Below, piece after piece: positions 61,101 to 64,000 of a DNA stretch of 64,000 nucleotides (positions are counted from its first letter, which is position 1; every line of letters begins with the position of its first letter). Below the pieces are notes generated by a model that was given only the letters and a program-made list of their open reading frames with translations, was not told where the DNA came from and did not search any database. The DNA comes from Brachypterus glaber (lineage: Eukaryota; Arthropoda; Insecta; Coleoptera; Kateretidae). The position numbers were made by a program, and so were the translations under genes. Location: positions 13,099,589 through 13,163,588 of the forward strand of contig OY294048.1 in the NCBI GenBank assembly GCA_958510825.1, in the 5' to 3' direction.

Positions 61101-63949
61101 AATGCCTATTCTAGAGAGTAGAGTTATTAGTTCGTTGGGCGGGTGGCGCTTTAGGTATTACTCACTACATGTTTTATAGGTTCATTATAACAAAAAATAT
61201 TGTTTTTTCATATTTTTGTTTTAAGCAATTATTTATTCAAAAAACTAAAAAAAAAATTGAAAAAAAAATAGTTTTACCCCGTTTTTATCAAAAAAAATCT
61301 TAATCTAAAACTTTGGATAAGGAACCTATGGTCCAAATTTTAAGTCCTTAGCGTTCTTAAGAACTCAATTGAGTTATTGTTGTCACAAATTTCCTATTCA
61401 GAGAGATAGACAGATTTTTCTTAAGGAATTTTTTTGTTTCTGTATAAAACGTTAAAAAGCAATTAATTTTTTATTTACTAACGCATGAAAGTAATATTGA
61501 AAAAAACAAACAGTTGCTTTAGTTAAAAATTAGTTACACTTAAAAGGTAAATTTATTACATTGAAATAAATGGCTTAATTTCTATTTTATATTTAACAAC
61601 CTAGGAACAACACAGAATAATGGAATTTGTTCGCTTATCCTAAAAAAAGGAAAAAGCATATTTATGTAGACTGTTTTTTGTTTTACTTTTTATTTTATTT
61701 GACTGTATGTATTTAACTTAGTTTGATTTTACGGGAATATTTAAAATAATGCAAACATACAAAAGAACAAAATTAAAACAAAACAAGAATTACATAAGAA
61801 TAATATTGTATTTTTTACTTTTAATTTTTTATGAAATTATTTTTTGTTTTCCTTAAGACGAACCTGTTAAAAAATCCAAAGTCCGATCACTGGTCATGAA
61901 CGTACCTGAGAAGCATCATCAAAGCCAACGAAAAGGTCATTTAATGTTTCCAATAATTCGTTGATGTTTAATCTTAACGTCATAGCAGTGTAGTGGACAA
62001 TATCCGCAAAAAGTATGGTTACATTTTCATGCGGTTCCAAAGTTTCCGTGGCTGGTAAACTAAAATTTATCAAATACATTAAGGCCTATCCAGAAGCTTG
62101 CATAAGAACATAAAACATAAGAATGCGATGCCGTGATTGGCTTACAAGATACATGGCGGCACATCAAGCCAATCACGGCATCGCATTGTTATGTATTATG
62201 TTCTTATGAGAGCCTGTGAGTAGGCACTTAGTCAAACTCACAGCTGCACGGTGGGCTTTAAGTATGCGAATATGAAAAAATCGAGAGCCTCAAAACTGAC
62301 AACGGGACATTGTTTCTAATTCTTTCAGAATTACATATTCGTTGAGAAAAGAATCGTAGGTGTAGCCGTTTTTCATATTCGCCAAAAAAACGTTTTTTTT
62401 TGTTATCGCTTATATTGAGAAACTATCGTTTATTGAAAAAAGTTTTTTAGTGTATATAAAGTGAAAATAAGTCAGTAAGTAACAACCAAATTTGTGTATA
62501 GGTATATTGAATATTAGAAAAATGAGCTTAAAGCACGCAGCCGAAACGATTTTTCTCCATTTTTCTCCATTGGTTATAAATTTTGATTTTTTTAAAATTT
62601 AATTTCGAATATTACTCTGTTTTTTCAAGCAAGATAGTAAATTAAAAATCGCACAGTAAATATTTTTACAACAGGTTTGAATAGTACAGGGTGATCATTT
62701 GAAAACGAGCCACCCTAAATATCTCGCAAACTAATCACAATTTGAAAAATCTAACAAACAGGTCAACTTGATTTTACGAGGGAGAAACTTAAGTATATAG
62801 TTTTAGGGGTTGTATCTCTCGAGAGATCTCACCTCCTAACGCCCAGCTACCCCAACATTAAAATCTAAATAGGAAACCCCCATTTTCTGATACGTCATTT
62901 GAAAGAGCTTAAAAATGCCATCTTTTGGTTAAAAAATAAATCAATTCGCCAACCCTTAACGTACGTAGGGGTAGATGATTTAATTTTAAAATAATTGGAA
63001 AAAAATATTCACAAAAATAGCTTAAAATTTCATTATCTAGGTAAACGTTAAGTAACGGAATTTAATAAATTTAATGTTTATTTCCTAAGCTTGGCAGTCC
63101 AAACGAAATGTATTTTTATTTAAAAATAAATTACTATTTAGTGGCCCATAATTCCATTTTTCACACAAAAATTGACGAAACTATGCATATTTAAATAATA
63201 TTGTAATCAGTAAAAAAACTGTTGACATTGATATTAAAAAAAAATCTTACGGCCCTGTTCTTGCGTGATATTGCCGATGAATCATCGGCGATGATACATT
63301 TTCGCGCGGAATGTGTAATCACAGAACACCAATGTGTGTACTATTTTGTGTACCTGCGCATAAACAATATACGTGTTATATGTGGCACTCAGTGTAAAAA
63401 GAGGTACCTAGTATTTTTTCCCTGTGTGATATTGATTATGAATATTTTTTTAAAGTTTGAGTGATTTTTTCGTTTAAGTACATTAAGTGCTATATGTATT
63501 ATTATAATAAATATGTATCATTTTTACACCGTCTTTTTACCGTCTTGCATTATGCGGAATTCTGTATCAAGATATGTTAGAAAAAAAAATACAAATTTTT
63601 ATATTGTTACGCGTTACACAGGGGGGGGGGAATGTTGGTAAATGTGACAGTTTGTTACACACGGGGGGAGGGGGTCAATTTTTTTGAAAAATTGCGTTAC
63701 GTAATATATGGACAGCCCCTTATATAAATACCTATTTAAGTCTTTACTAATAACTTTTTCTCGAATACTTTGTGGTATAATACTGGACAGTAACTGTTCA
63801 TATTGTTCTTTTTCGTGATCCAGCTGAAACGTAGTAAGAACGCAGTCTCTCCTATCTAAAAAACTTCTACGTTTTACTATTTCGTTCATATATCTAAAGT
63901 ATATTCCTAAGCCATTGAAACATATTTGATATATTATATCTGAACTTAT
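30392..63949 (-). CDS. Transmembrane adenylate cyclase (class III), 3' thirteen exons
   Basis: Converts ATP to cAMP at a membrane, normally under G-protein control. Thirteen exons join with every phase matching and total 2703 bases (900 codons plus stop): 63949-63732, 62059-61906, 59793-59583, 59144-58936, 56884-56606, 55776-55595, 52033-51866, 49998-49761, 46463-46320, 43829-43610, 40285-40119, 38373-38154, 30684-30392. Residues below count from the first one in the window. Order: last helix of membrane bundle 1; C1 catalytic domain with both metal aspartates, D92 (FADIVHYT) and D136 (LGDCYYC); C1b linker; membrane bundle 2; C2 domain with K744, D823, N830, R834 and K870, equivalent to the ATP-site residues of mammalian C2. 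All catalytic residues seem kept. The forskolin-site GST is replaced by KWT (747-749). The N-terminus is beyond the window. It resembles the divergent insect cyclases (ACX/Ac76E side) more than rutabaga, but the exact subtype is not certain. Confidence 0.95.
30860..30939. repeat. Left half of split repeat
   Basis: GGTCACTAAATCGAAAT, TAATTTGTTACACACAACAA and GACTATACATATTAACTAT match the complement of 56330-56400. Confidence 0.85.
30940..31008. repeat. TA dinucleotide repeat
   Basis: Nearly pure (TA)n left of the satellite-bearing element, part of the interrupted repeat's TA stretch. Confidence 0.9.
31016..36659. mobile_element. TIR-flanked element carrying a satellite array
   Basis: The left end reads TCAATAGGGAGCCCGA and the right end is the near-complement TCGGGCCTCCTATTGA. 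Both ends hold several GGGCTTCG / CGAAGCCC type subterminal repeats in both orientations, as seen in hAT-like non-autonomous elements. The interior is almost wholly the tandem array 31595-36250 plus short unique flanks. No clear target duplication is visible; TA runs lie outside both ends. Confidence 0.65.
31595..36250. repeat. Tandem array, ~150-bp unit, about 30 copies, higher-order period ~1.8 kb
   Basis: Each unit carries GCGGAAYGGTAAAAAA, TTAAATTATCCGATCGGGCT and CCTGCACCCCATYCTAAAAT. Units fall into types: one with GTGGCTTCCCC and one with GGGTTGGTTTACGCCT. Rare marks (CCTGCAACCC, ATGCTAACTT) recur 1806 bases apart, e.g. at 32161 and 33967, showing amplification in blocks of about twelve units. 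Open frames here are repeat artefacts. Confidence 0.95.
36681..36725. repeat. TA dinucleotide repeat
   Basis: (AT)n between the right end of the satellite element and the mariner-like element. Confidence 0.9.
36730..37872. mobile_element. Mariner-like foldback element, interrupted by a LINE
   Basis: The ends CAGTGCGGTCCAAAAGTCAC and its near-complement (CTTTTGGACCGCTCTG) are flanked by TA. The long inverted arms match the intact copy at 42818-43486. Only the LINE insertion (37069-37850) makes it longer. It has no transposase. Confidence 0.85.
37069..37850 (-). mobile_element. 5'-truncated LINE (RT C-terminal domain)
   Basis: The coding part 37230 to about 37845 reads TWKSHVDQLTTKLAKQAFCL, then YFGLFHSIMSYGIIAWENC and SMQRRAIRVISDL, the C-terminal end of non-LTR reverse transcriptases. 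The 3' tail is AATAAAGATTGATTGATT. It is inserted inside the mariner-like element 36730-37872. Confidence 0.85.
37873..37919. repeat. TA dinucleotide repeat
   Basis: (TA)n right of the mariner-like element, followed directly by the second half of the interrupted repeat (GGTGTTTTTCGAAGAAAG). Confidence 0.9.
37920..38130. repeat. Right half of split repeat
   Basis: AAAACCGACATTCGATTTTT and CCACCTTACTCGTTTAAATG match the complement of 56112-56320. It ends just before cyclase exon l. Confidence 0.85.
38154..38373 (-). CDS. Adenylate cyclase exon l: C2 core
   Basis: Reads LLKRQEFRSIEKIKIAKWTY, then MVACGL and FACNMLREVNKINRV and FSLRV plus one base. K744 of EKIK aligns with the purine-contacting lysine. 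The usual IGST after it reads IAKW here. Acceptor TTTTTTAG, donor GTGAGT. Confidence 0.96.
38665..39725. repeat. ~1 kb inverted repeat of a common interspersed element
   Basis: The left arm (AACGAGGTTTTGCACGTAAA, CAGGAGTGTGCGAAACGGGG) is repeated inverted at the right (CACGTGCAAAACCTCGTTGG). Related single copies lie at about 7370-7900, 29590-30095 and 50850-51170. Confidence 0.75.
40119..40285 (-). CDS. Adenylate cyclase exon k: C2 start
   Basis: Reads KIYLDINPRGQDLYHEHHEN, then VAVMFASIVTDEV and FFLSIMNEYITAFDM. Acceptor TTCTAG, donor GTATGA. The metal aspartate of C1 is replaced by serine in MFAS, which is normal for C2 domains. Confidence 0.94.
40490..40770. repeat. Interspersed repeat with GTCC head
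   Basis: GTCCGTCCGTCTGATGTCAC, then GAACGAATAATGCGATCG, then two AAAGTAATCCCCCAAAAAC units. The frames over it are not genes. Confidence 0.65.
40975..41160. mobile_element. Solo right arm of the same mariner-like family
   Basis: Matches only the right arm of 42818-43486 and ends GACTTTTGAACCGCTTTG before TA. The left arm is absent; DNA to the left belongs to another repeat (40490-40770). Confidence 0.65.
42114..42288. repeat. ~175-bp foldback, complete
   Basis: Ends GATAGTAAATTAAAAATCGC and GCGATTTTTAATTCACTATC. One half alone recurs at 62632-62690. Confidence 0.82.
42718..42744. repeat. AAT trinucleotide repeat
   Basis: Nine AAT units; similar runs at 44766-44790 (LINE tail), 49725-49741 and 52066-52112. 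Confidence 0.85.
42818..43486. mobile_element. Mariner-like foldback element, intact copy
   Basis: 669 bases with inverted arms of about 165 bases, termini CAGAGCGGTCCAAAAGTCAC and the complement, TA on both sides. The internal part is AT-rich and non-coding. Confidence 0.85.
43610..43829 (-). CDS. Adenylate cyclase exon j: last helix and C2 linker
   Basis: Reads ASGTFNYNIKPEIAHVLNIV, then DRQTDYMNRLDYLWSENVQN and NCDMLLNILPRHV plus one base. DRQ..Y.RLD.LW and LLxNILPxHV are hallmark cyclase linker motifs. The outer loop before the last helix is short for the family. Confidence 0.96.
43880..44115. repeat. CTAACGTTAG palindrome cluster
   Basis: Same family as 28.8 kb: AATGTGGTTTGAATGTTAG, then repeated CTAACGTTAG words, then an AAC-rich end. 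Confidence 0.75.
44338..44479. repeat. 142-bp foldback
   Basis: CTTGGCTGACGCCTCG pairs with CGAGGCGTCAGCCAAG around CTAGGTCCTCCAAA; the outer ends ATGGTACTAGTGGGTA and TACCCATGAGTGCCAT also pair. Confidence 0.88.
44766..46285 (-). mobile_element. 5'-truncated LINE with reverse transcriptase
   Basis: The open frame reads from about 46284 (SLKRSKSAGWDGICPEHL) to 44907. RT motifs: NYRPIALSTAMSKVLE, FLDLSKAFDRVHH, NGVRQGSLLSPDVFNAYIDS and LSYADDMVLL with the catalytic YADD. The thumb and C-terminus are intact without frameshift, so it is fairly young, but the endonuclease part is gone. The 3' end is an ATT-repeat tail at 44766-44790. It lies in the same sense as the cyclase, in the intron after exon i. 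Jockey/R1-like. Confidence 0.92.
46320..46463 (-). CDS. Adenylate cyclase exon i: membrane bundle 2
   Basis: Exactly 48 codons in phase 0: HMTETCALAIIMTFIFLRIT, then WIKFIYAVVLTVLYAYCVT and FSKGFYM. Acceptor TTTTTTAG, donor GTAAGT. A 5'-truncated LINE ends about 34 bases into the next intron. Confidence 0.92.
46645..46849. mobile_element. Small Harbinger-like MITE
   Basis: About 205 bases with ends GGGGTCTTCCATAAAATACG and the near-complement CGTATTTTATAGACGACCC and TTA at both sides. G-runs inside resemble the 56.9 kb family. Confidence 0.7.
47174..47665. repeat. Dispersed direct repeat, copy 1
   Basis: GCATTTCGCGTGTTCTTATA, GTTGGCAACAGACAAAAGCC and AATGTCAACGTCGCTTTAAA recur in order at 50194-50712. 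About 500 bases in the same orientation. Confidence 0.85.
48490..49015. repeat. ~600-bp interspersed repeat, copy 2 (inverted)
   Basis: Complement of 11570-12135; directly followed by a GACA repeat. Lies in the cyclase intron between exons h and i. Confidence 0.78.
49021..49064. repeat. GACA tetranucleotide repeat
   Basis: (AGAC)n, eleven units, then GGACGC. Similar (GGAC)n patches occur at 150-170 and 40500-40515 in another repeat family. Confidence 0.9.
49761..49998 (-). CDS. Adenylate cyclase exon h: membrane bundle 2
   Basis: Begins one base before WDTDAWPVLATVAIIVFILI and ends CALFSYCVLSEV before GTAATT. It has two hydrophobic helices joined by a short charged loop. Acceptor TTTTAG. 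Confidence 0.92.
50194..50712. repeat. Dispersed direct repeat, copy 2
   Basis: Second copy, 3.0 kb away; the two flank cyclase exon h. Open frames inside it are not conserved in copy 1. Confidence 0.85.
50850..51170. repeat. Copy of the 39 kb interspersed element
   Basis: Shares AATAGTACCTTTTTATATAC and GCACGCCCATGGTTAAAGC with the other copies. Confidence 0.55.
51174..51722. repeat. ATGCATAAT-rich inverted repeats
   Basis: Two adjoining inverted structures (about 51174-51554 and 51569-51722), both built from ATGCATAATTATG-like words and both bounded by GGAAAAA / TTTTTCC ends. Smaller patches of the same words lie at 2371-2430 and 13968-14010. Confidence 0.7.
51866..52033 (-). CDS. Adenylate cyclase exon g: entry to membrane bundle 2
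   Basis: Reads QFYKNKDINSFLIRFRDCSI, then PDPLFKYYLIFEIIIIICVY and LLQNITLP plus two bases before GTAAGT. The helix after PDPLFKYY is the first of bundle 2. It is too broken in codon frame to appear as a long ATG frame; it was found by phase and homology. Confidence 0.9.
52115..52814. mobile_element. TIR element, ends TTTTTTCACTACCAG
   Basis: Inverted ends TTTTTTCACTACCAG and CTGGTAGTGAAAAAAA, with TA outside each. About 700 bases. A minus-strand frame of 42 residues (52469-52597) starts MESEMQSDDSGTPPEIRGQA and may be the N-terminus of a lost transposase or host gene. Confidence 0.6.
52469..52597 (-). pseudogene. Short N-terminal-like coding remnant
   Basis: ATG at 52597 then MESEMQSDDSGTPPEIRGQA and KTVRENLLSQKS, stop at 52469. 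The acidic, non-repetitive start and the TIR context suggest a remnant of a mobile-element protein. Function unknown. Confidence 0.3.
53368..54071. mobile_element. TIR element with CAGGGTTCCCACCA ends
   Basis: The left end CAGGGTTCCCACCAATCC and the right end GGTGGGAACCCTG are complementary; inside both lie repeated ACCTGGAAAA motifs. hAT-like by its CAGGG start, but no 8-base duplication is visible. A fragment with similar start lies at 24590-24680. Confidence 0.6.
54726..55564. mobile_element. Mariner-like foldback element with coding-like loop
   Basis: 839 bases, TA at both sides, termini CACTGCCGCACATTAAATCC and complement. Arms of about 330 bases pair almost fully (54726-55053 with 55226-55564). 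The ~170-base loop is GC-richer and holds an open frame. Confidence 0.88.
55045..55158 (+). pseudogene. Coding-looking fragment in transposon loop
   Basis: Frame reads DIRQFCEITVKPPSDGNRKL, then PWDEETVEEEVKDMSFK and TAA. It lacks a start and is preceded by a TTTCTGGTTTAG-like run resembling a splice acceptor. I do not recognise the family. Codon use (CCG, GGC, AAG, GAA) differs from the A/T-run surroundings. Confidence 0.4.
55595..55776 (-). CDS. Adenylate cyclase exon f: C1b end
   Basis: Reads ITNSGRYSAFGAKSKAVRSS, then RFKERNSSVNHEMQKAIDKM and FSKY plus two bases before GTAAGT. The INxxM-type helix before membrane bundle 2 is typical. Acceptor TTTTAG. Confidence 0.88.
56112..56400. repeat. 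Uninterrupted copy of the repeat split at 30.86-38.13 kb
   Basis: Inverted relative to the split copy. Its one end matches 37920-38130 and its other end matches about 30860-30938, joined here by a short TATATATACATATGTATAG stretch. Confidence 0.85.
56606..56884 (-). CDS. Adenylate cyclase exon e: C1b linker
   Basis: A 93-codon phase-0 exon from HENNNHTPSSPKDSVSRRKS through IPWKGTLLQH to EVSIIERSN before donor GTAAGT. It is low in hydrophobic residues and rich in serine, asparagine and acid, as expected for the poorly conserved C1b region. The fit of both phases is the main support. Confidence 0.85.
56941..57644. mobile_element. PIF/Harbinger-like MITE, complete
   Basis: The ends GGGGCTCTCCATATATTACG and CGTAATATATGGACAGCCCC are flanked by TTA on both sides, the PIF/Harbinger signature. 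Internal C-runs and a frame for about 72 residues recur in the second copy; no transposase. Confidence 0.85.
58334..58803. mobile_element. TIR element, same family as 52.1 kb
   Basis: Inverted ends TTTTTTTCACTACTAGC and its complement, with TA outside each. 470 bases. It contains a 60-residue open frame (58561-58743) not recognised. Confidence 0.55.
58936..59144 (-). CDS. Adenylate cyclase exon d: C1 end
   Basis: Reads VVKYQFDIWSKDVNLANIME, then GEPGKVHITQQT and NIRTYLVSPE. Acceptor TTTGTAG, donor GTAAGT. It completes the C1a fold. Confidence 0.96.
59583..59793 (-). CDS. Adenylate cyclase exon c: C1 core
   Basis: Reads ELGVTRIKFLGDCYYCVAGL, then ESCVDLGLKMI and NMRIGIHTGKVISGLI plus one base. 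It carries the second metal aspartate D136, 44 residues after D92 as in other cyclases. Acceptor TTCCTAG, donor GTAAGG. Confidence 0.97.
60584..61892. mobile_element. hAT-like non-autonomous element
   Basis: The termini CAGTGATCGGACTTTGGATT and the complement are flanked by a perfect 8-base duplication GTCATGAA (60576-60583, 61893-61900). CAGTG ends with 8-base duplications are the hAT pattern. 1309 bases, no transposase frame. It starts 13 bases into the intron after cyclase exon b. Confidence 0.9.
61906..62059 (-). CDS. Adenylate cyclase exon b: start of C1 domain
   Basis: Reads LPATETLEPHENVTILFADI, then VHYTAMT and ETLNDLFVGFDDASQ. It carries the first metal-binding aspartate, D92. Acceptor TTTTAG, donor GTACGT. 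A hAT-like element is inserted 13 bases into the following intron. Confidence 0.96.
62095..62212. repeat. Foldback element near cyclase exon b
   Basis: CATAAGAACATAAAACATAA pairs with TTATGTATTATGTTCTTATG, and GCGATGCCGTGATTGGCTT with its complement. Loop about 20 bases. Located just upstream of exon b. Confidence 0.85.
62632..62690. repeat. Half copy of the 42.1 kb foldback
   Basis: GATAGTAAATTAAAAATCGC through TTTGAATAGTAC is near-identical to 42114-42172, then the match stops where CAGGGTGATCATTTG starts. Confidence 0.8.
63043..63719. mobile_element. PIF/Harbinger-like MITE, one end lost
   Basis: Inverted copy of 56941-57644. Its intact terminus ends at 63719 next to TTA, eight bases from the donor of cyclase exon a. 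The other terminus is missing; a different repeat starts near 63042. Confidence 0.8.
63732..63949 (-). CDS. Adenylate cyclase exon a: end of membrane bundle 1, linker
   Basis: First cyclase exon in the window. Acceptor TTTCAG is at 63950 and donor GTATTT at 63731. It reads IIYQICFNGLGIYFRYMNEI, then RRSFLDRRDC, then LLSSIIPQSIREKVISKDLN. The last helix runs into the helical linker found before C1 in all transmembrane cyclases. Confidence 0.93.
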
Positions 63950-64000
63950 CTGAAAACAAATCTCATTAAATTTCTCATTTACGAATCAAAAAAACGAAAA

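Overview
The window is AT-rich animal nuclear DNA: split genes with GT..AG introns, short exons in very large introns, dozens of interspersed repeats and several non-LTR retrotransposon pieces. A chemoreceptor of the insect gustatory receptor type, an insect-like site-1 protease and a membrane adenylate cyclase point to an insect. A beetle is plausible, but the sequence alone does not prove the order.

Layout. (1) 1-2787: repeats and unassigned DNA. (2) 2788-5025 (+): four exons of a gustatory-receptor-like gene with a one-base frameshift near 3087 and no recognisable last exon, so probably a pseudogene. (3) 8381-19625 (-): a complete eight-exon gene for membrane-bound transcription factor site-1 protease (MBTPS1/S1P). 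I rebuilt it exon by exon to 1037 residues, with signal peptide, autocleavage motif, D207/H238/N327/S403 catalytic set, C-terminal membrane helix and basic tail all in frame. (4) 19626-30391: intergenic, repeat-rich. (5) 30392-63949 (-): thirteen exons, exactly 900 codons plus stop, of a class III transmembrane adenylate cyclase. Its N-terminus and most of the first membrane bundle lie beyond 64000.

Repeats make up most of the rest. They include Tc1/mariner-like elements with TA duplications, PIF/Harbinger-like elements with TTA duplications, a 1.3 kb hAT-like element with a perfect 8-bp duplication, many foldback elements, three LINE fragments, and a 4.7 kb tandem array of a ~150-bp unit. 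The array has a ~1.8 kb higher-order period and lies inside a TIR-flanked element. That element and a mariner-like element (itself broken by a LINE) interrupt a small repeat at its TA stretch; an uninterrupted copy of the same repeat survives at 56.1-56.4 kb.

The two intact genes are not an operon or a pathway unit. S1P is a Golgi serine protease that activates SREBP- and ATF6-type factors, and the cyclase makes cAMP at a membrane. The most interesting signals are the nested insertion history, three transposons stopping within about 10-35 bases of cyclase splice donors, an exact 162-bp partial triplication of an S1P exon with decoy splice acceptors, the replaced forskolin-site residues in the cyclase, and a coding-looking fragment in the loop of a foldback transposon.
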